Below the pieces are notes generated by a model. The model searched no databases, was not told the origin of the DNA, and was given only the letters and a program-made list of their open reading frames with translations. Source: Azonexus sp. (GTDB taxonomy: Bacteria; Pseudomonadota; Gammaproteobacteria; Burkholderiales; Rhodocyclaceae). Taken from it: a stretch of 64,000 nucleotides of DNA. The stretch covers positions 277,926-341,925 of the forward strand of contig JAUYSK010000019.1 in assembly GCA_030696345.1 (NCBI GenBank). The letters are read 5' to 3'. A program made the position numbers and the translations under genes. This document shows positions 36,001 through 45,155 of the stretch, one piece after another (within the stretch, counting starts at the first letter, position 1; each line of letters starts with the position of its first letter).

Positions 36001-37010
36001 TACAACCCCTTAGGTAAGCCACTCATTCGGGCCATCACGAATTGCTTTATTTTGCGAGCCGGCCCGATCAACACACTGGGCAAACGCCGCCGGATGAATT
36101 GAGAAGTGATATGGAGATGCTGCCTTTGAAATGATGCCGAAAACTCTTCCGACCATAGAGCGCGATCACCACCCAGCGATAGTGCAGCCTGCTTGTGCAT
36201 ATCCAGCGCGCGGCCTCGGGAAAGAATCTTTCTTTTATCAGGTGATAGACGCCCGTGATATAGCGAAGCAAGGGCAATACACTCCTCACTCGAGAATTCC
36301 GGTGAAAGGACAGCCATAAGATTTTCTGAGGAAATCCGAATGACATTATTAAGAAATGGATTCTCCCCGGTTCGGGACATGCTGCCCTCAACCTCGCGGT
36401 AAACAGTAAGCACTTCCGGAATATTGGCGATGCGGTACTCACGCGCAATGCGCGACCAAAACTCGTAGTCCTCGGGCGGCTGGCGCATTTTATCTTCACT
36501 GTAGCCTCCCACACGTCGAGCGGCGTCTGCACGCAACATCACTGAAGAATGAACGAACGGATTATCAAACAATAGTTCAAGGCGAAGAGCTTCGTGCGAG
36601 CCAGGGTGGAAATGCCCTCGCTGGCTAGGCTTCTCGCCAACCCAAATTTGTGACCAGGTACCAACCATCGCGTAATCCGGATGTTTGTCGAGAAATTCAA
36701 CTTGCTTGGCCAAGCGGCCAGGAAGCATCAAGTCATCCTGATCCTGACGGGCGATATAGTTACTAGAAGCAAGCTCGAGACCACGATTCAAAGTAGCTGC
36801 CAAGCCACGATTCGATTGCCGATAAATACAAACACTTCGTCCCTCAAAATCAGCAAGATCCTCTATCGACGAATCGATAGAACCATCGTCAATGATGATT
36901 AGATCGAAAACCACATCACTTTGAGCAAAAATTGAGTCAAGTGCTTGCTGCAAAAACGCTTTACCGTTGTAAACAGGGATCAGAACCGCAAGCGAAGTCG
37001 AACCAGTCAC
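36000..37010 (-). CDS. Glycosyltransferase family 2 (GT-A)
   Basis: 336 residues. SLAVLIPVYNGKAFLQQALD, DLIIIDDGSID and the metal site YIARQDQDDLMLPGR mark a GT-A enzyme. VHSSVMLRADAARRVGGY and EDYEFWSRIAREY are EpsE-like acceptor-domain features. The C-terminal region, about 100 residues, is basic and helical and may touch the membrane. It ends in an overlap with the epimerase gene. Confidence 0.9.
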   Translation of the reverse strand: MTGSTSLAVLIPVYNGKAFLQQALDSIFAQSDVVFDLIIIDDGSIDSSIEDLADFEGRSVCIYRQSNRGLAATLNRGLELASSNYIARQDQDDLMLPGRLAKQVEFLDKHPDYAMVGTWSQIWVGEKPSQRGHFHPGSHEALRLELLFDNPFVHSSVMLRADAARRVGGYSEDKMRQPPEDYEFWSRIAREYRIANIPEVLTVYREVEGSMSRTGENPFLNNVIRISSENLMAVLSPEFSSEECIALASLYHGRLSPDKRKILSRGRALDMHKQAALSLGGDRALWSEEFSASFQRQHLHITSQFIRRRLPSVLIGPARKIKQFVMARMSGLPKGL

Positions 37011-37015
37011 AGTAA

Positions 37016-37978
37016 TTATGCTTCCGCAATCGATGAAAGGTTATTTTCCGGAGCCCTCTCCAATTTTCTGGCTTCAACCAGATATCCCACAGTGAACTCT
37101 TCGACAAAATACTTATCATCTAAACCAGAAAGTACACGGGGCAACCAATTCATCATTAGGTCAAGGATGGATTTCTCAGGCACGTTCGCCTTGTTTTCCG
37201 AAATAACTCTCCCGACTCTGTGGCACTCCTGAGCCACATGTCGAAGCAATCCGCCCAAAGGCGTCATTTCGGTTACTTCTGCGCCAAACCGTGACAAATA
37301 ATCTTTGTAAAAATAAGGTGTAAATCCACCATAATAGTGATAAGGCTGTTGGTGCAAACCACAACCCAATGGTGCAGACAACAACAATCGTCCCCCTGGA
37401 CGTAAAACGCGAGTTAGCTCTTTAAGTGTCGCAATGGGATCCGGAACATGTTCCAGCACTTCTGTACACAAAACAACATCAAAGCTTTCGTCGGGTACGG
37501 GGATAGATGTAATGTCACACACGTAATCGATCTTCCCGTAGTTCCATTGCTCTTTTTGCAGCCCATCTGAGGTTCCTTCATATCCCGCGAAGTCCTGAGC
37601 TGAATAGTTTGTATGCCCGAAATATTTACGGTACTGACATTCTCCTGCCCCTGCATCCAAGACCAATGCGCCATTCGGAATTTCAGACGCCTTTCGAATT
37701 ACCCATTCATCACGCCATTTTGCCGAAAAATTAATTATTGCAGAAACATCTTCATGTCCATCAAAGGCGTTAACGTTGTCTATTAGCACCGCACTAGAGG
37801 TTGCCGCCCCAACCACCGCAGCAATTGAGGCATCGTTACGCTCTGCGTGCACAAATAATCTTGCGAGAAATCCTGCCAAGACTTCGTCATTAACGCGGGT
37901 GAGCATGGCAACCCTTCCAACAATAAATCCTAAAACGTGAAACAAAGAAACCAAAGCCCGATTAATAATATTTTTCAT
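37016..37978 (-). CDS. Class I SAM-dependent methyltransferase
   Basis: 320 residues. The SAM-binding sequence ALVLDAGAGECQYRKYF, the acidic DVVLCTEVLEHVPDPIATL and the RVLRPGGRLLLSAPLG strand show a class I methyltransferase (Methyltransf_11 type). The N-terminal 60 residues contain a hydrophobic stretch (ALVSLFHVLGFIVGRVAML) that may bind the membrane. It could methylate a sugar in the polysaccharide or cap its end. It lies 5 bases upstream of a GT2 gene. Confidence 0.88.
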   Translation of the reverse strand: MKNIINRALVSLFHVLGFIVGRVAMLTRVNDEVLAGFLARLFVHAERNDASIAAVVGAATSSAVLIDNVNAFDGHEDVSAIINFSAKWRDEWVIRKASEIPNGALVLDAGAGECQYRKYFGHTNYSAQDFAGYEGTSDGLQKEQWNYGKIDYVCDITSIPVPDESFDVVLCTEVLEHVPDPIATLKELTRVLRPGGRLLLSAPLGCGLHQQPYHYYGGFTPYFYKDYLSRFGAEVTEMTPLGGLLRHVAQECHRVGRVISENKANVPEKSILDLMMNWLPRVLSGLDDKYFVEEFTVGYLVEARKLERAPENNLSSIAEA

Positions 37979-38018
37979 AGAGAATAAACCTTAGAATTTT
38001 TCAAAAACACTATTAAAA

Positions 38019-39614
38019 CTACCGGCCTTGCCATTTTTCACGATCAACGAATATTGAGTTAATGTAAGTATCCGCATAGACAAAATAGCCGTTGTTACAC
38101 ATATATTCGATTATCTCTGAAACCTTTTTCTCTTGGCGATTTTCACTGAAAGTAATTGTCTCAACACAAACCACAATAGGGCGATATTTCGAAAAATCAA
38201 TAGCCTTGAGAATTTGAAAATCTAGTCCTTCTACATCAACAGATAAAAAATCTGGCGACCGATCTGGAAAATTCGCGCTCAACACGTCGCCAATTGAGAC
38301 AACGGGAATATTTAGAATCTTATCAATTCTATGCATCCCAGTTGCCTGATAACGCTCAGCCTCTTCCTTCGAAAAACTGTTAAGGGTTTTAGTTGACATC
38401 ACATAGAAGGGCAAGGATGCAGCATTGGCCTCCCCAACGCCAACATTTAGATGAACGTCCTTTGGCCTTTTGTCGCGCAGTTGCCTGAAAAGCGTCGGAT
38501 CGGGCTCTACAGTGACACCAACAGACCCGCTCTTATAAAAAAAGTACGTGTTACTAAAATGCGTCGGGTGATGAGCACCAATATCAAGGTAGCTAGGATG
38601 CTCCATCCTCATCGCACGAAAGATAAAATCTACGATCAAATCTTCGCCGGATTGGGCGTACGACAGACGCTCCCGGACGTTTCTATTTTTCAATTTGACT
38701 AAGAAACCCGAAACTCTATTTCGCAAACTCTTCATTAATTCCACGCCCCCGCCCAAAACTTTCTCAATAACGAATGTACATCGCGGGCTAGTACTACGCT
38801 CATGATGAACCACCAAGCCCGCCAAAACCACAAGAAACCGGACAGACAAGACCATTTTTTCTCGCAGCACAAGTTTTTTACACGCCAAAATTGCCCACAT
38901 CACTTGGCGAGCAAATGGCCAGTAATTCAGTTGACCAGAGGTTTGATTGGCGGGTTTTACGCAGTACTCCACCGCATCAACTCCTGCCCTATAACTTACA
39001 CCCCCTATAGTTCTTACGCCGGAACCAAGGATCAACCTGAGAACGAAATAGCAGTCATAGAAATCGAAACCCTTCTCTGACAGCGCGAACTGGATATCCG
39101 AGCGACGATGCAACCCGTATATCAGCGTCGGCTGCATAAGACTCAAAAATCTCGAAACATCCAAAAATGTGGAGCCGGTTTTTCCCAAGCATGGGAGCGG
39201 ATTTTTTTCGACGAGCCCCTTTGCACGAAAGACTGTTTCGAATTCGCACATTACCGACCCAACACCGGTCATCTCTGATAAGCATCGACTTACAAAATTC
39301 GGCTCCCACTCGTCATCATCTGCCGCCCACATGAAATACTCGCCGCATGACCTCTCCAGCACGAACAAGAAGTTACCCCAAGGACCGCGATTTACCGATT
39401 GCTTGAAGTAGGAGATTCTAGGATCTTGCGCCATAAAATCCCGCACCACAGCCTCGGTATCATCACTAGGAGAACAATTATCAGAAACAACAATCTCGAG
39501 ATTTCGATATGTTTGCGCAGCGATGCAAGCCAAAGTTCTTCGAAGACCTTCGGGGCGGTTATATGTAGGTATTCCCACACTAACCAAAGGCAAGCCAATA
39601 TTTCTACTCAACAA
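38019..39614 (-). CDS. Fused GT2 glycosyltransferase and FkbM methyltransferase
   Basis: 531 residues with two catalytic parts. Residues 1 to about 250 form a GT-A glycosyltransferase (VSVGIPTYNRPEGLRRTLAC, EIVVSDNCSPSDD, and AADDDEW near 97-103 as metal site). A hydrophobic stretch follows (MVLSVRFLVVLAGLVV, about 254-269). From about 315 an FkbM-type O-methyltransferase begins (RLSYAQSGEDLIVDFIF), with SAM site YLDIGAHHP at 343-351 and DFLSVDVEGLDFQILKAID near 455. The two could transfer a sugar and methylate it on one polypeptide. Confidence 0.88.
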   Translation of the reverse strand: MLSRNIGLPLVSVGIPTYNRPEGLRRTLACIAAQTYRNLEIVVSDNCSPSDDTEAVVRDFMAQDPRISYFKQSVNRGPWGNFLFVLERSCGEYFMWAADDDEWEPNFVSRCLSEMTGVGSVMCEFETVFRAKGLVEKNPLPCLGKTGSTFLDVSRFLSLMQPTLIYGLHRRSDIQFALSEKGFDFYDCYFVLRLILGSGVRTIGGVSYRAGVDAVEYCVKPANQTSGQLNYWPFARQVMWAILACKKLVLREKMVLSVRFLVVLAGLVVHHERSTSPRCTFVIEKVLGGGVELMKSLRNRVSGFLVKLKNRNVRERLSYAQSGEDLIVDFIFRAMRMEHPSYLDIGAHHPTHFSNTYFFYKSGSVGVTVEPDPTLFRQLRDKRPKDVHLNVGVGEANAASLPFYVMSTKTLNSFSKEEAERYQATGMHRIDKILNIPVVSIGDVLSANFPDRSPDFLSVDVEGLDFQILKAIDFSKYRPIVVCVETITFSENRQEKKVSEIIEYMCNNGYFVYADTYINSIFVDREKWQGR

Positions 39615-39642
39615 AATCTCATTTTAAGGATGAAAAAAACCA

Positions 39643-40383
39643 TCAGCGCACCCGCTTCAAATATCCGTCTGGTGCAACACTAATCAAAAGCTTATGGTCA
39701 ATCCGGTTATCGATCTCAAATTCTGCATGGTTCTTAAGATACTCCCACACTGCAGTTTTTGGGTTGTTGCCAGGGCCCCAAGGACGGGCGACAATCATCT
39801 CAGCTGGAACATCTTCAACTACGGTATCAAAGACGACGCAGTAGCTACCCACTGAGGTCAGCGGCGCATAGGCCTCCAATTCTGCCAGCACATGCTCGTG
39901 AGTATGGTTGCTATCCAGGCAAACCAAGATTCGCTGCTTGCCCGCTGCTTTGGCCTTAACCTGTTCGATGATCTCGGGGGCAATGCTTGAGCCTTGAATC
40001 ATTGAAATGCGCTTTGCCATAGGGTGAGCCTCTATAGCTTCACGATTGTGCGCTCGGATATCGATATCCACGCCCAGCACTTCAGCATTCTGACTCCCCC
40101 CACAGGCCGCATTCAGTTCCAGCATTGCGGCAGAGAAAATCAACGATCCACCATGCGCTATACCCGTTTCAATGATCAGATCAGGCTGTACCGACCAGAT
40201 GATCTCCTGCATGGCAATCATGTCTTCGGGGTACTGGATAATCGGGCGCCCCATCCAGGAAAAATTGTAGGAATACTGGGCGTTAAGCGAGGGAAGCAGG
40301 AAAGCCCGCGCACCAACCTTTAAGGCATTATCCCTTCCATTTGATTCCACACGGGCTGCAACTTCCTGATCAAAATTGTTCAT
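39643..40383 (-). CDS. CmcI / cephalosporin-hydroxylase-family protein
   Basis: 246 residues from ATG 40383. A longer frame reaches 40434 inside the upstream gene. The sequence PDLIIETGIAHGGSLIFSAAMLELN, then VLGVDIDIRAHNREAI and ILVCLDSNHTHEHVLAELEAYAPL, is typical of the CmcI family, which has a SAM-methyltransferase fold and often sits in polysaccharide or secondary-metabolite clusters. Here a sugar methylation role is more plausible than antibiotic synthesis, but that is inference. It overlaps the upstream methyltransferase gene by 14 nt. Confidence 0.85.
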   Translation of the reverse strand: MNNFDQEVAARVESNGRDNALKVGARAFLLPSLNAQYSYNFSWMGRPIIQYPEDMIAMQEIIWSVQPDLIIETGIAHGGSLIFSAAMLELNAACGGSQNAEVLGVDIDIRAHNREAIEAHPMAKRISMIQGSSIAPEIIEQVKAKAAGKQRILVCLDSNHTHEHVLAELEAYAPLTSVGSYCVVFDTVVEDVPAEMIVARPWGPGNNPKTAVWEYLKNHAEFEIDNRIDHKLLISVAPDGYLKRVR

Positions 40384-41443
40384 GATCCACCGTAGAGTAA
40401 GAAAATTTATTGTCGGATTGAGCGACGATCTCATTCAGGTAGTTTGAGTTCATCACAAAAATATTATCAGCGGTATTTAAACGAGCAAAAGCATCTTCTG
40501 GTGCCGACACTTTCAACCCGCTCCCCGCAAGATAGCGCCCTTGCTTGGCAGGGTTGATATCGATGACCTCATCAATCGTGAGACCGGCACGCTGCATATA
40601 TAGCGAGAAGATTACGCCCTTCGAGGCGCCACCCCAAATCGCATTGTGGCGCCCGTTGCTCGCTCCCATTAACGACACCGCACGGTCAACTCCAGCCAGA
40701 AAATCATGCGGCATTTCAACGCGATTTCTTTTCTCAGCGACAGCCATTTTAAGACTCGCCAGATCAGCAAGTACGTAAAGATATTGCCCGCCAAAAACAT
40801 GGCCAATTTCGTAAATACGGCTAAACATTCGAGAAAAATCCTGCTGCCGGAAATAATTCACATGTTCGTAGAAAATATCGAACCATGCTCGATGAACGCA
40901 AATCCAGTCAAAACATGGAACTTCAATATAGATGGCCCCTTTCCCTCCATTTGCCGAGGCGATCTCGGCGAGAAATGAAAGCGGGTCTGGAATATGCTCC
41001 AGCACATGTCGCAGCACAATCCCGTCAGCAGAGAGACCGAGTTGGCTATCAAAGTGAGCCTTGACCACATTCGGACTATTTCCTTCATAGGCGGGGTCAA
41101 TCCCGGTAATGTCGAATCCAAGGGTTTTCAGATGCTCAAGAAAATAGCCTTTCCCGCATCCAACCTCAATCAAGGATTTTCCATGAAAGTTTTTTTTGAC
41201 AACAGCCGCGACATCGTCAAGATGCCGCTTGAATACACCAGAACAGGCCTGCTCATTCTGATAATCCTGATCATAGACCAGCAGGGAAGAATCAAAGGCC
41301 TGGTTGAAAATAAGCCCGGTACGATCATCCTGCACGAGTACAACGTCACCCAATGAACTAGCTAGTGCCGCTGCCTGAGTAGGGAACATCCTGTTTTGCA
41401 GAACAGGAAGTTTTTCTGCACGAAAAATTTCTCTAGTGCTCAT
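40370..41443 (-). CDS. Class I methyltransferase with C-terminal C-methyltransferase-like domain
   Basis: 357 residues. SAM site SLIEVGCGKGYFLEHLKTLG and HVLEHIPDPLSFLAEIA show a class I enzyme. The C-terminal third (NAIWGGASKGVIFSLYMQRAG ... VIDINPAKQGRYLAGSGLKV) matches the C-terminal domain of sugar C-methyltransferases encoded next door at 42279. It lacks the N-terminal zinc-binding CxxC...CxxC segment of those enzymes, so activity may differ. It overlaps the reductase gene by 4 nt. Confidence 0.85.
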   Translation of the reverse strand: MSTREIFRAEKLPVLQNRMFPTQAAALASSLGDVVLVQDDRTGLIFNQAFDSSLLVYDQDYQNEQACSGVFKRHLDDVAAVVKKNFHGKSLIEVGCGKGYFLEHLKTLGFDITGIDPAYEGNSPNVVKAHFDSQLGLSADGIVLRHVLEHIPDPLSFLAEIASANGGKGAIYIEVPCFDWICVHRAWFDIFYEHVNYFRQQDFSRMFSRIYEIGHVFGGQYLYVLADLASLKMAVAEKRNRVEMPHDFLAGVDRAVSLMGASNGRHNAIWGGASKGVIFSLYMQRAGLTIDEVIDINPAKQGRYLAGSGLKVSAPEDAFARLNTADNIFVMNSNYLNEIVAQSDNKFSYSTVDHEQF

Positions 41444-42282
41444 AATTGATTAAGGAGACTGTCAAGCTTGCTCCTCTCTCCCCAAAAGGCCAGTGGTTCA
41501 TATTCTGGATAAGGGTACTTGCCGAGATTCAGTTGAATATCAGAGGCACTGTCAGTCACCCAGCCCTCAACCAGACGCCGCACGCTAACAGGTTGCCCTG
41601 CACAGACGTTAACGACCCCAGAATTTTCCCGGCGCATTGCCAAAGTAACAATCAACCGGGCAAGCTCTACAACTGAGAGATAGTCACGAAGTTGCTCCCC
41701 TCCCGACATATCAAACGTCTTGTCACCACGCGACACCGCCGCACTCAGCTGCGGATAAAGGGAAGTTGCAGGCTGCCCATCGCCGTACGTGTAGAACAAG
41801 CGAGCCCATGTCAAGGCAAAAGGAAAATCACAGCCAAGGAACGCCAACTGACGCCGGAGGCTATCCTTGGCGAAACCGTAGGCATTCGAAGGCAGTGCGG
41901 AGGAGTCTTCTGATAACGCGCCGGACTGCATCCCGTATTCAGCGCAGGTGCCGGCAACCAGCATAGCCTGCAAGCCATGTTCAACCAGCCTTTTTAGAAA
42001 GGTATATTGCTTGGGAAGCTCCCTTTCAAAGTGATGCCTTGATCGATAGTTCGGAAGGCCATCCCAAGCGAGGTGTATCAAGACATCCGTGTTTGCAAGA
42101 CGATCCAACTGCTCCGGCAAGACTTGAGCAAGATCAATCTCAACAATCTCGATTTGATCTCGCCAAGCATCAAGATTGTTCGCATTGCGGGTTACCGCGA
42201 CAACTTCGACCCGCCGGTTCAGCAGTTCAGCAAGCACATAGCGCCCGATAAAACCACTTGCGCCGGTGACAGCAATCTTCAT
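41440..42282 (-). CDS. NAD-dependent sugar reductase/epimerase
   Basis: A 280-residue short-chain dehydrogenase with AVTGASGFIGRYVLAELL at the start and AYGFAKDSLRRQLAFL holding the catalytic Tyr-x3-Lys. Relatives reduce the 4-keto group of deoxysugar nucleotides. It lies directly downstream of a sugar C-methyltransferase with a 4-nt overlap, so it probably finishes that sugar. Confidence 0.85.
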   Translation of the reverse strand: MKIAVTGASGFIGRYVLAELLNRRVEVVAVTRNANNLDAWRDQIEIVEIDLAQVLPEQLDRLANTDVLIHLAWDGLPNYRSRHHFERELPKQYTFLKRLVEHGLQAMLVAGTCAEYGMQSGALSEDSSALPSNAYGFAKDSLRRQLAFLGCDFPFALTWARLFYTYGDGQPATSLYPQLSAAVSRGDKTFDMSGGEQLRDYLSVVELARLIVTLAMRRENSGVVNVCAGQPVSVRRLVEGWVTDSASDIQLNLGKYPYPEYEPLAFWGERSKLDSLLNQL

Positions 42283-43520
42283 ACAACCTCTCCCAGAGCG
42301 CTACTTATCGACGGAACTGCCACGACAAATTGACAGCCCCATGCACGTACATACCAAAGCTGAGCGATAATCTCGTCCTTTAAATTCCAGGGAAGTATCA
42401 CCACGTAGTCGGGCTTGGCTATGGCCAACTGAGCCTCATCAATAATCGGAATGCGGCTGCCAGGCATGTACTTCCCTTTCTTGGCAGGATTTCGATCCAC
42501 TACAAAATTGATCAGATCCGGGCGAATACCTGCATAGTTCATCAGGGTATTTCCTTTGGCGGCGGCACCGTAAGCGGCAACTGTCTTCCCGGCGCTCTTT
42601 GCCGCAATCAGGAAGGATAGAAGATCGTTCTTTACGCGATCTGCCTGAAGCTGAAAACCTGCATAGAAATCTGCAGTCGTCATGCCCGCGCCAACTTCCG
42701 AGGCGAGTAAATCACCGACGCTAGCGCTGATTTGTCGTTTGCCAGTGTCGCTGCGCTGCGCATAGACGCGAAGGCTGCCACCATGCGTTGGCAATTCCTC
42801 AACATCGAAAACGATCAGACCGTTGCGCTCGAAAATTCTCTGCACCGAAGTTAGCGAGAGATATGAGAAATGCTCGTGGTAAATCGTGTCAAACTGGTTC
42901 TGCTGAACAAGCTTCAACAAATGCGGGAACTCAAAAGTAGCCACTCCTGCTGGCTTGAGCAAAAGCGCAAAACCGGCTACGAAATCATTGATACTTGGCA
43001 CATGCGCAAGAACATTATTGGCCGCCGTCAAATCGGCGCTCTTGCCTGCCTCAATGAGGCGTGTTGCCAGTTCAACGCCAAAGAACTCTTCGACAACTTC
43101 AATACCTTTATCACGTGCGGCCTTGGCGGTACTGGCGGTCGGCTCGACACCCAGGCAAGGAATACCCCGCTGCTTGGCATACTGCAGAAGATAACCGTCG
43201 TTGGAGGCAACTTCGACCACGTGCGACAAAACCCCCAAGTCGAAACGCTCGGACATTGTTTTTACATAGTGTTCGGCATGCTGCAACCAGGTCGTCGAGA
43301 ACGAGCTAAAGTAGGCGTAATCCGCAGAAAAGAGTTCCGAGCAGTCTGCAAAGTCTTCAGTTTGCACCAGCCAGCAATCTGTACAGGCTAATACCCTTAG
43401 CGGGTACCACTTTTCCGGGGCATGCAGCGCTTCTTCCGTAAGGTAGGCATTTGATGTTGGCGCGCTCCCGAGATCAATGAACGGCAGGCTCAGCTCGGCT
43501 CCGCAGTGGCGGCATTTCAT
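42279..43520 (-). CDS. Nucleotide-sugar C-methyltransferase (TylC3-like)
   Basis: 413 residues. The N-terminal zinc domain has CRHCGAELSLPFIDLGSAP and CTDCWLVQ, both halves of a CxxC pair. The SAM core contains VVEVASNDGYLLQYAKQRG and ANNVLAHVPSINDF. The C-terminal domain has AAYGAAAKGNTLMNYAGI and FVVDRNPAKKGKYMPGSRIPI. This three-part layout is that of enzymes that add a C-methyl group to C-3 of a 4-keto-6-deoxy sugar. With rfbF, rfbG, the epimerase and reductase beside it, the likely substrate is a CDP-4-keto-6-deoxyhexose. Confidence 0.92.
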   Translation of the reverse strand: MKCRHCGAELSLPFIDLGSAPTSNAYLTEEALHAPEKWYPLRVLACTDCWLVQTEDFADCSELFSADYAYFSSFSTTWLQHAEHYVKTMSERFDLGVLSHVVEVASNDGYLLQYAKQRGIPCLGVEPTASTAKAARDKGIEVVEEFFGVELATRLIEAGKSADLTAANNVLAHVPSINDFVAGFALLLKPAGVATFEFPHLLKLVQQNQFDTIYHEHFSYLSLTSVQRIFERNGLIVFDVEELPTHGGSLRVYAQRSDTGKRQISASVGDLLASEVGAGMTTADFYAGFQLQADRVKNDLLSFLIAAKSAGKTVAAYGAAAKGNTLMNYAGIRPDLINFVVDRNPAKKGKYMPGSRIPIIDEAQLAIAKPDYVVILPWNLKDEIIAQLWYVRAWGCQFVVAVPSISSALGEVV

Positions 43521-44077
43521 GGTTCAAATCCTTTAAATTCCGCATCTAGCAGGGGATGAGCACAGTCGCGATCTGACATCTCTGTTATCTTGAGAGGCCA
43601 CGCAATGGCCAGTCGCGGGTCATTCGCATTCGCTGCGCCTTCGGCGTCTGGCTGATACGCAGCCGTGTGGAGATAGATCAACTCACAATCATCCGTCAGC
43701 GCCTGAAAGCCGTGCGCAAAGCCCTCAGGAATCAGGAGACTACGCTGATTTTCCGCGGAAAGCACTGCCCCGTGCCATTGCAGAAAGGTCACTGAATTCT
43801 TGCGCAAGTCCACGGCAACGTCGAAGACCTCACCGTGCAAACAGCTGACAATCTTTGTCTCCGCATAAGGCGACAACTGAAAATGCATGCCGCGCACAGT
43901 CCCCTTGCTGCGAGTAAGAGTGTGGTTGATTTGTGCAATAGACTGATGGACGCCGGCCGCTTTGAATTCTTCAGCACAATAGAAGCGGGAAAGGAAGCCA
44001 CGGTTATCCTCAAGACGCAGACGTTGGACAAGCGTGAGCCCAGCAATTGGCGTAGGCACGAAATCAAAGCGAGCCAT
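43517..44077 (-). CDS. RmlC-type deoxysugar 3(5)-epimerase
   Basis: A 186-residue cupin of the dTDP-4-dehydrorhamnose 3,5-epimerase family. VRGMHFQLSPYAETKIVSCLHGEVFDVAVDLR has the catalytic His and metal-like cupin strand, and PEGFAHGFQALTDDCELIYLHT continues the fold. It sits between rfbG and the C-methyltransferase, so it probably epimerises the CDP-linked sugar rather than dTDP-rhamnose. A second copy of the family (50977-51519) lies in the dTDP operon. Confidence 0.9.
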   Translation of the reverse strand: MARFDFVPTPIAGLTLVQRLRLEDNRGFLSRFYCAEEFKAAGVHQSIAQINHTLTRSKGTVRGMHFQLSPYAETKIVSCLHGEVFDVAVDLRKNSVTFLQWHGAVLSAENQRSLLIPEGFAHGFQALTDDCELIYLHTAAYQPDAEGAANANDPRLAIAWPLKITEMSDRDCAHPLLDAEFKGFEP

Positions 44078-45155
44078 TGTCCGCCTTTACGCTTGCTGCT
44101 TTTCCCTCACTGAGATATTCGCTGATCTGCGCCAGAGAAATACCGCGCATGTCTTGTCCACTACGCCATGCCTGATGCCATGCCAATGTTATGTCGAGCG
44201 CTACCTGCAACCGCCAGCGGGGCTTCCACAGCAGCCTGGTACGAGCTTTACTGCTATCGAGCTTGAGGTAATTAGCTTCATGCAGTTGCGACGACATGTC
44301 GCAACACCATGCCATTCCCGGATTACGGGATGCCAAATGGTCGACGATCCAACCCACCGTTTGCGCATCTTCATCTGCCGGCCCAAAATTCCAAGGCTCG
44401 GCAAATGCTGAACCATGCTGATCGAGTTGTTCGGCAAGTGTCAGGTAACCCGAAAGCGGCTCAAGCACGTGTTGCCATGGACGAATCGCCCCCGGTGAGC
44501 GAATCGTCAGCGCGGCCCCGGCGTCGATCGCCCGGAGAAAGTCCGGCAACAGTCGATCTGCAGCCCAATCACCACCGCCAATGACGTTACCCGCCCGCGC
44601 TGTAGCGACTGCAATACCTGATTCAGCAAAAAACGAACGGCGATAGGCAGCAGTTACGAGTTCCGCGCAGCCTTTGCTGCTGGAATACGGATCATGCCCG
44701 CCCATGGCTTCATTCTCACGATAACCCCAAGGCCATTCGCGGTTTTCATAGCACTTGTCGGTAGTGACGTTCACTACTGCCCTGACGCCACCTATTGTTC
44801 GCACAGCCTCCAGAAGATGCACAACGCCCATGACATTGACGCTGAAGGTCTCAACAGGGTTCTGATAGGAATAGCGAACCAGCGGCTGGGCGGCAAGATG
44901 CATCACAATTTCCGGCCGGGCATCCTTGATTGCAGCCAATAACTTCTCGTAGTCGCGGACGTCCGCAATGGTGCTTGAGGCCATTCCATTCTCAACTCCA
45001 GCAACCTTAAAGAAATTCGGCTCGGTTGGTGCTTGCAGCGCATAGCCATGCACCTCGGCCCCCATCGACTGCAACCACAGACATAGCCAACCTCCTTTGA
45101 AGCCGGTGTGCCCGCTTACGAAAACACGCTTATCGCGCCAGAAATCCGGCGTCAT
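44064..45155 (-). CDS. rfbG: CDP-glucose 4,6-dehydratase
   Basis: 363 residues. [19 protein letters not shown] is the distinctive NAD-binding start of RfbG, followed by [20 protein letters not shown] and [18 protein letters not shown] with the catalytic Tyr/Lys region. It makes CDP-4-keto-6-deoxyglucose from CDP-glucose, the common precursor of many deoxy sugars. ATG 45155 is chosen as the homologous start, overlapping rfbF by 4 nt. No RfbH is encoded in the window, so 3,6-dideoxy sugars are not indicated. Confidence 0.95.
   Translation of the reverse strand: MTPDFWRDKRVFVSGHTGFKGGWLCLWLQSMGAEVHGYALQAPTEPNFFKVAGVENGMASSTIADVRDYEKLLAAIKDARPEIVMHLAAQPLVRYSYQNPVETFSVNVMGVVHLLEAVRTIGGVRAVVNVTTDKCYENREWPWGYRENEAMGGHDPYSSSKGCAELVTAAYRRSFFAESGIAVATARAGNVIGGGDWAADRLLPDFLRAIDAGAALTIRSPGAIRPWQHVLEPLSGYLTLAEQLDQHGSAFAEPWNFGPADEDAQTVGWIVDHLASRNPGMAWCCDMSSQLHEANYLKLDSSKARTRLLWKPRWRLQVALDITLAWHQAWRSGQDMRGISLAQISEYLSEGKAASVKADNGSL

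Noticed and set aside
37016..37080. Possible insertion sequence between glycosyltransferase and methyltransferase genes
   Set aside because: No terminal inverted repeats, target duplication or transposase remnant were seen anywhere in the polysaccharide island.
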